Assembly: GCA_050692555.1 (NCBI GenBank)
Contig: JBOGVS010000006.1
Coordinates: forward strand, 1 to 64,000
DNA: 64,000 bases
Origin: DAITPV01 sp050692555
Lineage (GTDB): Bacteria; Actinomycetota; UBA4738; CALAEC01
Direction of reading: 5' to 3'
The notes beneath the pieces are model-generated. The model was not told where the DNA came from. It searched no databases and saw only the letters and a list, made by a program, of their open reading frames with translations. Of the stretch, positions 25,928 to 34,101 are shown one piece after another. Position 1 is the stretch's first letter. Each line of letters begins with the position of its first letter. Position numbers and translations under genes: made by a program.

Positions 25928-28636
25928 TCAGGCGGTCTCTGACCGGGGCGGCTCGAGCCTAGCGACAAACAGCTCGCCGATCGACTGCGCCGTGGCCGGC
26001 CGGCTGAAGTAGAACCCCTGTCCCAGGTGACACCCGAGCGCCTGGAGGTGGGCCACCTGCTCGACCTTCTCGATCCCTTCCGCCACCGTGTCCAGCCCAA
26101 GCCCGTGCACCAGCCTGACGATGCCTCGGGCCAGGCCCCACTCCTCGACGCCGGTGGCCACCCCGGAGACGAAGGACCGGTCGATCTTCACCACGTCCAC
26201 CGGTAGCCGACGGAGGTAGTTGAGGGAGGAGAACCCCACACCGAAGTCGTCGATGGCCACACGAACGCCGAGCTCCCGAAGCCCCTTCAGGCCCCGGATC
26301 GTGGCCTCGGCGTCCAGCAACAGCACGCTCTCGGTTATCTCCATGGTGAGCGACGCGGGGTCCAGCTCGCTGTCGCGGAGGGCCTCGGCCACCTGTCGCA
26401 CCACGTCGGTGCGGTGGAGCTGGCGAGCCGACATGTTCACGTTGACCTGGAGGGGTGGGGTCACCGTGAAGCGCCGCTGCCACTCGCGGGTCTGGCGGCA
26501 GGCCTCCCTGAGGACCCACCGGTCGATGTCCACGATGAGGCCGGTCTCCTCGGCCAGGGGGATGAAGTCGTTCGGCTGGAGGAGTCCCCGGCGGGGATGG
26601 TTCCAACGGACCAGCGCTTCGATGCCGGTGATCTCCCCCCGCGGAAGCTCCACCACCGGCTGGTAATGGACGACGAACTCCCCGCGCTCGACGGCCCGGC
26701 GGAGATCCGTGCCCAGTTCGAACATGTTGAGCACGTTCGAGTGGACCTCGTCGCTGTAGACCTCGTACACGGCCTTGCCCTCCTGCTTGGCCGCGTACAT
26801 GGCGGCGTCGGCCTTGCGCATGAGCTCGTCCACGCCCTGGGGGTCCCGGCTCTCGGCGATGCCGATGCTGGCGTCCAGAAACAGCTCCTGCTCGTCGATC
26901 CGGAAGGGGGCCTTCATCCGCTCCAGGATCCGATCGGCCACGTGGATGGCCTCGGTCATGTCCGCGTGCTCCACCAGGACGGCGAACTCGTCGGCGCCCA
27001 GCCGGGCGGCGGTGTCCATCGGCCTCACGCATTCCTCCAGTCGCCTGGCGAACTCCACCAGGACCCGGTCCCCGGCCAGGTTGCCCAGCGTGTCGTTCAC
27101 CGCCTTGAACCCGTTGATGTCGACCATCAGCACGGTCACGGCGGCGGCGCGTCTACGGACGCCGACCAGGGCGTGCTGGACCCGGTCGCGGAACAGGGCC
27201 CGGTTGGCCAGGTTCGTGAGGGCATCGTAGAAGGCCTGGCGGGAGAGCTGCTCCTCCAGGGCCCGCCGATCGGTGATGTCCACCAGGACCCCGCGAAGGG
27301 TTCCCGGGGTCCCGTCGTCTTCCGGAACCACGAAGGCCTCGTCGCGGACCCACACCACCCTGCCGTCCTTGCCCACCAGCCGGTACTCCATCGACAACGC
27401 GGGGAATTCGCCTGGGCCAAGTCCGGAGGCTTCCTCCCACACGCGAGCCTCCATGGCCACCACCCGGTCCAGGTCGTCGGGGTGGACCCGCTGGGCCCAT
27501 AGCGTGGGATCGCCGACCCATTCCTCGGGCGGGTACCCCGTCATCCACTCGATCTGCGGGCTCACGTACCGCCACGCGCCGTCCGAGCCGGGATCGGCCA
27601 GGTAGGAGACGGCCGGAGCCCGCTCCACCAGGTCCCGGTAGCGCTCCTCGCTCTCCCGCAGAGCTCCCTCGGCGGCCCGCAGCATGGACGCGTCGACGGA
27701 GAGCATCCGCAGCCGGAGCAGGGCCAGGACGAACACCATCATGCCCACGGCCCCCGCCGCCGTGCGCTCCAAGCGCCCGGCCTCGATGTCGGACACCATG
27801 CCCACGACCGGGGCCAGGAGAGCCGCCGCGGTTAGCGCGGTGACCCGGAGCCAGGATAGGCCGGCGTCGTGGTGCGGGACCGGTTCGGCCAACCGGGCCA
27901 TGGAGGGATGGAGGGCGGCCACCCCCAGGAGGAGGTAGGCCACAAGGTAGACGGCCACGAAGGCGTCGCTGTAGGCGAAGGATCGGGACAGGACCGCAAC
28001 GGAATACCAGGTGTCCGCGGAGGTCTGGCACAGGACCGCGAGAACCAGGAACCACAACGAGGGCGAGGGCGCCCCGCGGGTGGTGGCCAGGCGAACGACC
28101 ACCCCCAGCAGCATCAGGCCGATCAGTGGGTAGGCCACCGCCGACAGGAGCCGTTGATCGAGGTTCAGGCCGGATGCGGAGAACGCGGGCTCTATCTGCA
28201 CCAGCCAGACCACGGTGGACAGGCCCAGCGTGATGATCACGGCGTCCACCATCCCGCCGCGGTCCTTGCGGCCCCGGCCGGCCACGATGACCACCAGCCC
28301 CGCCAGGACCAGCCCGTACGACAAGAGGAACAGTCCGTCCGCGACCGAGGGGTACGGAAGCGGATCCCCGGTGAGGACCGGGTAGAGGTACCAGACCGCG
28401 TTGGCGGGGACGTTCACCGCCCACCCCGCCACCAGAAGCTTCCAGCCCAGATCGTGCTTGGGACGGTGGAGCCGAAGCCCGCTGAGGATGGCTACGGGCA
28501 GCGCCGCCGCCAGGACCACGAAGGCGATGGCCCGCGGAAGGCCGGGCGGGAGGAGCAGATAAGAGGCCACCGCGGCCAGGCCGCCGGCCAGGTACCAGGC
28601 CCACGCGGCACGGGGCCATCGTCCGGCCTCAGCCAC
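25928..28636 (-). CDS. Membrane PAS-GGDEF-EAL cyclic-di-GMP signalling protein
   Basis: The 902-residue protein has about nine membrane segments in the first 300 residues and then a PAS/PAC domain (YLADPGSDGAWRYVSPQIEW). The GGDEF domain reads RLGADEFAVLVEH, i.e. GADEF for GGDEF, so cyclase activity is doubtful. The EAL domain keeps the known catalytic and metal ligands: IEALVRWNHP, NVNMSARQL, MEITES, IDDFGVGFSSL, VKIDRSFV and AEGIEKVEQ. That predicts an active c-di-GMP phosphodiesterase. Its ATG lies inside the end of the response-regulator gene (8-base overlap), which suggests joint expression and possible control of turnover by that regulator. Confidence 0.92.
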   Translation of the reverse strand: MAEAGRWPRAAWAWYLAGGLAAVASYLLLPPGLPRAIAFVVLAAALPVAILSGLRLHRPKHDLGWKLLVAGWAVNVPANAVWYLYPVLTGDPLPYPSVADGLFLLSYGLVLAGLVVIVAGRGRKDRGGMVDAVIITLGLSTVVWLVQIEPAFSASGLNLDQRLLSAVAYPLIGLMLLGVVVRLATTRGAPSPSLWFLVLAVLCQTSADTWYSVAVLSRSFAYSDAFVAVYLVAYLLLGVAALHPSMARLAEPVPHHDAGLSWLRVTALTAAALLAPVVGMVSDIEAGRLERTAAGAVGMMVFVLALLRLRMLSVDASMLRAAEGALRESEERYRDLVERAPAVSYLADPGSDGAWRYVSPQIEWMTGYPPEEWVGDPTLWAQRVHPDDLDRVVAMEARVWEEASGLGPGEFPALSMEYRLVGKDGRVVWVRDEAFVVPEDDGTPGTLRGVLVDITDRRALEEQLSRQAFYDALTNLANRALFRDRVQHALVGVRRRAAAVTVLMVDINGFKAVNDTLGNLAGDRVLVEFARRLEECVRPMDTAARLGADEFAVLVEHADMTEAIHVADRILERMKAPFRIDEQELFLDASIGIAESRDPQGVDELMRKADAAMYAAKQEGKAVYEVYSDEVHSNVLNMFELGTDLRRAVERGEFVVHYQPVVELPRGEITGIEALVRWNHPRRGLLQPNDFIPLAEETGLIVDIDRWVLREACRQTREWQRRFTVTPPLQVNVNMSARQLHRTDVVRQVAEALRDSELDPASLTMEITESVLLLDAEATIRGLKGLRELGVRVAIDDFGVGFSSLNYLRRLPVDVVKIDRSFVSGVATGVEEWGLARGIVRLVHGLGLDTVAEGIEKVEQVAHLQALGCHLGQGFYFSRPATAQSIGELFVARLEPPRSETA

Positions 28637-29066
28637 GGTCGCTCCGAGCGAGGACGGCCCACGGGAGGCCGAGACCGTTGATCGCGTCGAGGAGCGCGTC
28701 GAACGCCACCGGCTTCACCAGGTACGTGTCCACGCCGAGCTCGAACGCCCGGAAGATGTCCTCCGAGTCGGAGGAGCCCGACAGCATCACCACCGGGAGC
28801 TTCTGGAGCTCGGGGTCCTTGCGAAGCCAGGCCAGGATGTCCAGCCCGCTCCGCGAGGGGAGGTGGTTGTCCAGCAGCATCAGCACGGGGACCGGATGTT
28901 GGTCCCTGTCCCCGAACCGGCCCCGACCCTCGAGGTAGGCGAAGGCCTCTTCACCGTCGTGGAACATCACGATGGGATTGGCCAGGCCGGCCTTCTCCAG
29001 CACCCGTTCGATCAGACGGGTGTGCCCCGCATCGTCCTCGACCAACATGATCGGTGGTACGGCCAG
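28629..29066 (-). CDS. Single-domain response regulator, Rcp1-like
   Basis: The product is one receiver domain of about 145 residues with no output domain. Metal-binding acids are in MLVEDDAGHTRLIERVL, the acceptor Asp is in LMLLDNHLPSRSG, the Ser is in VMLSGSSDSED and the Lys is in YLVKPVAF. The insertion EGRGRFGDRDQHPVPVLM is typical of Rcp1-type regulators partnered with phytochrome-like kinases. The first ATG (29048) has no ribosome site and trims the first strand. A CTG at 29064-29066 lies six bases after AGGTGA and restores MAVPPIMLVEDD, so I use it. The end overlaps the GGDEF-EAL gene start by eight bases. Confidence 0.85.
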   Translation of the reverse strand: MAVPPIMLVEDDAGHTRLIERVLEKAGLANPIVMFHDGEEAFAYLEGRGRFGDRDQHPVPVLMLLDNHLPSRSGLDILAWLRKDPELQKLPVVMLSGSSDSEDIFRAFELGVDTYLVKPVAFDALLDAINGLGLPWAVLARSDRG

Positions 29067-29158
29067 GCGAAATCACCTCTCCCGCGTCGGACCCTCTCTG
29101 GCTCTTATCGGCCGTCCGAGCGAGCCCTTTGAGGACCAAACGTCCCAGGTCGGTGCCC

Positions 29159-29164
29159 TAGAAT
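29159..29164 (+). promoter_or_regulatory. -10 hexamer of the acyl-CoA dehydrogenase gene
   Basis: TAGAAT ends six bases before the GTG start at 29171, with no ribosome site between, so a leaderless transcript is likely. It would also carry selA and selB. Confidence 0.6.
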
Positions 29165-29170
29165 CCGACC

Positions 29171-30343
29171 GTGGATTTCTCGGTCCCCAAGGAGCTGGAG
29201 GAACTCCGAACTTCCTTCCGGGCCTTCCTGGAGCGGGAGGTGCGGCCCGTGGAGGAGCGGTTCCGCCCTCGGTTCCAGGAGGACCGGTTCGACGAGGAGA
29301 TGCGGGACGCCGGCATGGCCCTACGGCGGCGTTCGGCCGAGCTGGGCTTCTACGCGGCCCACATGCCCGAGGAGGTCGGGGGGTGGGGGCTGTCCAACCT
29401 GGCGTACACGCTGCTGGTGGAGGAGGGGGCCCGGACCGGGCTCCGGTTCGGGACCTTCGTCCTGGGCCCGCCCAATCCCGAGGCCCCTACCCCGATCCTC
29501 ATGGACCTCCCCGACCACCTCCGGGACAAGTACGTGCCCCCGCTGGTCCGGGCGGAGAAGACCATGTGCTTCGCGCTCACCGAGCCGGAGGCCGGGTCCG
29601 ACGCCCAGTCCATCCGGACCACCGCCATCCTCGACGGTGACGCCTGGGTGCTCAACGGGCGGAAGCACTACATCACCAACGGGGCCCACGCCGACTACGC
29701 CGTGGTGTTCGCCGTCACCGACGGCGAGAAGCGGGCCGCCGGAGGGATCACCGCGCTCCTGGTCGAACGAGACACGCCCGGCTTCGGGGTCGGCAAGCAC
29801 CAGCGAACGATGGCCGGCGACACCAACCAGGCGGAGCTGGTATTCGAGGACTGCCGGGTGCCCAGGGAGAACGTCATTGGAAAGGTGGGCTACGGGTTCC
29901 AGGCCGCCATGAAGTTCCTCAACGCCGGCCGGGCGTTCATCGGCGCCCTGTGTGTGGGGCTCGCCGACTACCTGATCGCCATCTCGGTGGAGCAGGCCGG
30001 AGCCCGGGAGACCTTCGGCAAGCCCATCGGCCGGAACCAGGCGATCCAGTGGATGCTGGCCGACTCCGCCGTGGAGGTCCACGCCGCCCGCCTGCTGACC
30101 TACCACCTGGCCTGGCTGGTGGACCGTGGCGAGCAGCCCATCAAGGAGTCGTCCATGGTCAAGCTGAACAACACCGAGATGGTGGGCCGGGTGGCGGATC
30201 GCGCCGTGCAGATCTTCGGAGGGATGGGCGTGCTCACCGAGGCTCCCGTGGAGCGCATCTACCGGTTCGTTCGCATGCTCCGGATCGTGGAGGGCACTTC
30301 CGAGATCCAACGCCTGGTCATAGCCCGCACCCTGGGCCTGTAG
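29171..30343 (+). CDS. Acyl-CoA dehydrogenase
   Basis: The 390-residue flavoenzyme covers the whole family: an N-terminal helical domain (VPKELEELRTSFRAFLEREV), FAD/substrate-binding middle strands (CFALTEPEAGSDAQSIRTTA, GRKHYITNGAHADYAVVFA), and C-terminal helices with RETFGKPIGRNQAIQWMLAD, QIFGGMGVL and RIVEGTSEIQRLVIARTL. Such enzymes oxidise acyl-CoA to 2-enoyl-CoA with electrons going to an ETF. The C-terminal glutamate of EGTSE is involved in FAD binding in the family; the substrate chain length cannot be told. It is leaderless, and selA begins two bases after its stop codon, so the three genes form one transcript. Confidence 0.93.
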   Translation: MDFSVPKELEELRTSFRAFLEREVRPVEERFRPRFQEDRFDEEMRDAGMALRRRSAELGFYAAHMPEEVGGWGLSNLAYTLLVEEGARTGLRFGTFVLGPPNPEAPTPILMDLPDHLRDKYVPPLVRAEKTMCFALTEPEAGSDAQSIRTTAILDGDAWVLNGRKHYITNGAHADYAVVFAVTDGEKRAAGGITALLVERDTPGFGVGKHQRTMAGDTNQAELVFEDCRVPRENVIGKVGYGFQAAMKFLNAGRAFIGALCVGLADYLIAISVEQAGARETFGKPIGRNQAIQWMLADSAVEVHAARLLTYHLAWLVDRGEQPIKESSMVKLNNTEMVGRVADRAVQIFGGMGVLTEAPVERIYRFVRMLRIVEGTSEIQRLVIARTLGL

Positions 30344-30345
30344 AG

Positions 30346-31695
30346 ATGCCCGACGCCAGGCGGCGGCTCCCGTCGGTCGACGCGCTGCTTCGCTCTCCTC
30401 CCGGTCGCCGGGTGGCGGAGCGATTCGGCCGGCCGGTGGCCAGGCAGGCGCTGCGAATGGTGCTGGACGAGGCTCGCGGTGGGGTGGAGCGCGGACGGCC
30501 CCCTCCGGCGGACGAGGTGCTCCTGGCCCGGGCCGCGCACGTCGCCGCCAGGGCGGCCCTGGGTCTGTCGGCGGTGATCAACGCCACCGGGGTCATCCTC
30601 CACACCAACCTGGGGCGGGCGCCGCTCCCCCAGGTGGCCGCTCGGGCCGCGGCCCGAGCGGCCAGAGGCTACTCGGACCTCGAGGTGGACCGGGAGACCG
30701 GGAAGCGTGGCCGGCGGACCTCCCGGGCCGAGTTCCTGCTGACCTCGCTGACCGGGGCGGAGGACGCCCTGGTGGTGAACAACAACGCCGCCGCGCTCCT
30801 GTTGGCCCTGGCGGGCCTGGCCAGGCGGAAGGAGGTGCTGGTCTCCCGGGGCGAGCTGATCGAGATCGGCGGCGAGTTCCGTCTGCCGGACATCATGGCC
30901 GCCTCTGGAGCCCGTCTGGTGGAGGTGGGGACGACCAATCGGACCCGCCTGACGGACTACCGCCGGGCCCTCTCCGAGCGGACCGGCCTGATCCTCAGGG
31001 TCCATCCCAGCAACTACCGGGTGGTGGGGTTCAGCCAGTCGCCGGGCCTGGGCGAGCTGGTGGGGCTGGCTGGCGGGGCCGGGGTGCCGCTCCTGTACGA
31101 CATCGGGAGCGGGCTCCTGGATCGCTACCGAGGGGTGCCGGCCGAGGAACCCTCCGCGGTGGAGGCCCTGTCTGGGGGCGCCGACCTGGTGTGCTTCTCC
31201 GGGGACAAGCTGCTCGGGGGCCCGCAGGCCGGGGTGATCCTGGGGCGGGGAGACCTGGTGAAGCGGCTCCGGGGCCATCCGCTGGCCCGAACGCTGCGGG
31301 TGGACAAGATGACCGTGGCCGCCCTGGAGGCCGTGCTCCGGCTGTACGCCACGGAACGCCGGGAGCAGCTCCCGGTGTGGCGAGCGATCGAGGAGCGACC
31401 GGCTCGGCTCCAGGCCCGGGCCGCGGCGCTGGCCCGGACCCTGGGAGGGAGCACGGAGAAGGGGGAGGCGGTGGCCGGTGGCGGTTCGCTCCCCGGGTAC
31501 GCCATCCCCTCCAGGGTGGTCCGGCTCGAGGTTGCGGCCCCGGAACGCGTGGCGGCCCGGCTCCGCGTGGGCAACCCTCCGGTGTTCTGCCGGGTGGATC
31601 CGGGCGGCCTCCTCTTCGACCTCCGGACGGTGGACCCCGAGGACGACGAGCGGCTGGCGCGGGCGGTCCGGTACGCCCTGTCCCAGGATGCCTGA
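30346..31695 (+). CDS. selA: L-seryl-tRNA(Sec) selenium transferase
   Basis: SelA converts Ser-tRNA(Sec) to Sec-tRNA(Sec) using selenophosphate and pyridoxal phosphate. The 449-residue product has the usual N-terminal domain (PSVDALLRSPPGRRVAERFG) and the conserved phrase NATGVILHTNLGRAPL. The PLP-enzyme core includes NNNAAALLLAL and the PLP-binding lysine in FSGDKLLGGPQAG, followed by HPLARTLRVDKMT. Length and order match bacterial SelA. It starts two bases after the acyl-CoA dehydrogenase stop and overlaps selB by eight bases. With selB it shows that this organism makes selenoproteins; selD and the tRNA-Sec gene are not in the window. Confidence 0.96.
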   Translation: MPDARRRLPSVDALLRSPPGRRVAERFGRPVARQALRMVLDEARGGVERGRPPPADEVLLARAAHVAARAALGLSAVINATGVILHTNLGRAPLPQVAARAAARAARGYSDLEVDRETGKRGRRTSRAEFLLTSLTGAEDALVVNNNAAALLLALAGLARRKEVLVSRGELIEIGGEFRLPDIMAASGARLVEVGTTNRTRLTDYRRALSERTGLILRVHPSNYRVVGFSQSPGLGELVGLAGGAGVPLLYDIGSGLLDRYRGVPAEEPSAVEALSGGADLVCFSGDKLLGGPQAGVILGRGDLVKRLRGHPLARTLRVDKMTVAALEAVLRLYATERREQLPVWRAIEERPARLQARAAALARTLGGSTEKGEAVAGGGSLPGYAIPSRVVRLEVAAPERVAARLRVGNPPVFCRVDPGGLLFDLRTVDPEDDERLARAVRYALSQDA

Positions 31696-33544
31696 GCCCG
31701 GCCCCCTGCACGTGGTGGCCACGGCCGGCCACGTGGACCACGGGAAGTCCTCGCTGATCGTCCGACTCACCGGCATCGATCCCGACCGGTGGGAGGAGGA
31801 GAAGCGCCGGGGCCTGACCATCGATCTGGGGTTCGCCTGGTGCACCCTCCCCTCCGGCCGGGAGATCGGGTTCGTGGACGTGCCCGGCCACGAGCGGTTC
31901 GTACGGAACATGCTGGCGGGCGTTGGTCCGGTCCGCCTCGTCCTCCTGGTGGTGGCCGCCGACGAGGGGTGGAAGCCGCAGTCCGAGGAGCACCTGTCGA
32001 TCGTCGACGTCCTGGGGGCCGAGCGCGGCGTGGTGGCCCTCACCAAGCGGGACCTGGTCGACGACGCGCTACTGGCCCAGCGGCAGGAGGAGGTCCGGGA
32101 GCGTCTGGCCGGGACCGCCCTGGCCGAGGCTCCCCTCGTGGTCTGCTCCTCTCGGACGGGCGAGGGGGTGGACGAGCTGCGAGCCGCGCTCGACGAGCTG
32201 GTCGCCGCGGCCCCACCCCCGGAGGACCTGGGCCGCCCGAGGATCCACCTCGACCGCTCGTTCACGATCCGGGGCGCGGGAACCGTGGTCACCGGGACGC
32301 TCACGGGTGGGACGCTGGCGCCGGGCGACGAGGTGGTGATCCATCCCACCGGGCTGCGAGCCCGGATCCGCTCGCTACAGACGCACCGGCGGCCGGTGCA
32401 GGTCGCTCGCCCGGTGTCTCGGGTGGCGGCGAACCTGGCGGCCACCACCAAGGACGAGGTGGAGCGCGGCGACGTGCTCACCCGCCCGGGTCAGTGGCGG
32501 CCCACCGCCTTGCTCGAGGCCCGGTTGGTCCCGGTCCGGAGCCTCGGCCATCGGTTGACCGGTCGAGGGGCGTACAAGCTGTACGCGGGCTCAGCCGAAC
32601 GGGACGCCCGGCTCCGGTTCTACGGGGAGAGCGGCCTGGTCCGGATCAGGCTCTCGCGGGCAATCGTGGCGGAGGTCGGGGACCGGTTCGTGCTCCGCGA
32701 GGCCGGCCGGCGGGAAACCGTGGCCGGCGGAGTGGTGCTGGACACCGATCCCCCGGCCCGCCCCGGGGCCGACGCGGACGCGGCGGCCCGCCTGGAACGC
32801 CGAGAACGCGCCACCCGCGACGACATGGCGACCGTAGTCGTGACGGAGCGAGGAGCGGTGCGCGCCGCGGACCTCGGCGTCCTGGCCGGCTCATCTGCCA
32901 GCTCACCACGAGCCGAGCGGGTGGGCCCGTGGTGGGTGGCGGAGGACCACCTCGCGGAGCTCCGGCAGGCTGCCGTGGGGGCGCTGGAGGCCTTCCATCG
33001 GGACCGTCCGCTCCAAGCGGGGATCGACGGCGCCGACCTCCGTCGGGCGCTCGAGGCATCATCGCGCGACCTGGCCCCGGTACTCGAGCAGGGCCTGGCC
33101 GCCGAGGTGCTCGCGCTCCTGGAGCGGGAGGGGGTGACCGCCCGTGACGGGAACACGGTCCGGCTGGCCTCGCACCGAGTCAGCCTGGGGGCCCGGGAGA
33201 ACGACGCTCGGCGCTTGGTCGACGCGGTGAGCGCCGGAGAGCCTACCCCTCCGACGGTCTCGGACCTCGTGGCCCAGGGGTTCGACCACGAGCTGATCGA
33301 AGCCTGCGCGGCCACCGGACGCCTGGCCCGGGTGTCGCCCGAGCTGGTCACCACTCCGTTGTTCCTGAACCGAGCGGAGAAAGTAGCCACGGCCGAAGCG
33401 GCGAAACCCGAGGGGCTGACCGTGAGCCGGTTCCGGGAGCTGCTGGGGACCACCCGGAAGTACGCTCTCCCGATCCTGGAGTCCTTCGACCGCCGGGGCC
33501 TCACCCGACGGGACGGCGACGTCCGCCGCCCGGGCACCGGCTGA
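31688..33544 (+). CDS. selB: Selenocysteine-specific elongation factor
   Basis: SelB is the GTPase that delivers Sec-tRNA(Sec) to UGA codons marked by a SECIS hairpin. The 618-residue product opens with G1 GHVDHGKSSL, then the switch region EEEKRRGLTIDLGFAW, G3 DVPGHERFVRNML and G4 TKRD. Domains II and III follow (RSFTIRGAGTVVTGTLTGG), and the C-terminal half contains winged-helix repeats that bind the SECIS RNA. The last of these is GLTVSRFRELLGTTRKYALPILESFD. The ATG at 31688 overlaps the selA stop by eight bases. It is complete and of normal length. Confidence 0.96.
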   Translation: MPEPGPLHVVATAGHVDHGKSSLIVRLTGIDPDRWEEEKRRGLTIDLGFAWCTLPSGREIGFVDVPGHERFVRNMLAGVGPVRLVLLVVAADEGWKPQSEEHLSIVDVLGAERGVVALTKRDLVDDALLAQRQEEVRERLAGTALAEAPLVVCSSRTGEGVDELRAALDELVAAAPPPEDLGRPRIHLDRSFTIRGAGTVVTGTLTGGTLAPGDEVVIHPTGLRARIRSLQTHRRPVQVARPVSRVAANLAATTKDEVERGDVLTRPGQWRPTALLEARLVPVRSLGHRLTGRGAYKLYAGSAERDARLRFYGESGLVRIRLSRAIVAEVGDRFVLREAGRRETVAGGVVLDTDPPARPGADADAAARLERRERATRDDMATVVVTERGAVRAADLGVLAGSSASSPRAERVGPWWVAEDHLAELRQAAVGALEAFHRDRPLQAGIDGADLRRALEASSRDLAPVLEQGLAAEVLALLEREGVTARDGNTVRLASHRVSLGARENDARRLVDAVSAGEPTPPTVSDLVAQGFDHELIEACAATGRLARVSPELVTTPLFLNRAEKVATAEAAKPEGLTVSRFRELLGTTRKYALPILESFDRRGLTRRDGDVRRPGTG

Positions 33545-33554
33545 GGAGGGTTAG

Positions 33555-33967
33555 ATGGTGCGAATGAACCGGATCCTGCTGGTGCTTTCGATCGCTGCCG
33601 CGTTGCTTCCTGCCACGATCCGCCCCGCGTCGGCATGCAGTTGCGCGGCGGTGTCGCCCGAGGACCTGGCCAAGGGTGCCAAGGTCGTGTTCACCGGATG
33701 GGCCCGCTCGGTCACCGACGACGGAACCACCCTCGCCACCCGCTTCAGGGCGAGGATCGTCTACAAGGGATCGGTCCCCGCCATCTCGATGTCGTCACCT
33801 CGAACCAGTCGGGAGCGTGCGGCTTCCCGTTCCGCGAGGGGGAGCGATACACGGAGTTCGGCAGCAAGGTCCGGAACCGTGAGATGAGCACCAATCTCTG
33901 TGAAGCCACGAAGCGGGGAGGGATCCATCCCGCCAAGTTCGGACTCCCCCGCGGCACCCGGAAGTAG
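33555..33967 (+). pseudogene. Frameshifted TIMP/NTR-like secreted protein gene
   Basis: The first part (frame of 33555) gives a signal peptide and CSCAAVSPEDLAKGAKVVFTG, typical of bacterial proteins with a tissue-inhibitor-of-metalloproteinase-like domain whose mature N-terminus is Cys-x-Cys. The matching second half, HLDVVTSNQSGACGFPF, GERYTEF and LSTNLC-like MSTNLCEATKRG, lies in the frame of 33635. Adding one C to the C-run near 33776-33780 would join them through SVPRHLDVV. So the gene is broken by a one-base loss, or the sequence has a homopolymer error. It starts ten bases after selB with a GGAGGG site. The intact protein would have about 137 residues. Confidence 0.75.
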
Positions 33968-34000
33968 CCCGCCGAGGGGTCTGCTGGAGGCTCGGCCGGA

Positions 34001-34018
34001 TATAGCCAACTGGCTATA
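34001..34018. promoter_or_regulatory. Copy 2 of the TAGCCAACTGGCTA palindrome, upstream of the XRE gene
   Basis: TATAGCCA (34001-34008) and TGGCTATA (34011-34018) flank AC. It ends 83 bases before the ATG of an XRE-type regulator gene, a normal place for an autoregulatory operator. Binding by that protein is inference. Confidence 0.6.
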
Positions 34019-34101
34019 AGAGCTCGACACACCCACCGCCCCCCAGCCCGGCCTCCGTGTCACCGCCCGGCGGTACGGTTCCGCGAGCCTCAAGCAAACC
34101 G

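Noticed and set aside
29171..33967. In-frame UGA selenoprotein near selAB
   Set aside because: The frames here close at normal stops. The one interrupted gene (33555-33967) is explained by a one-base frameshift, not by a UGA codon.
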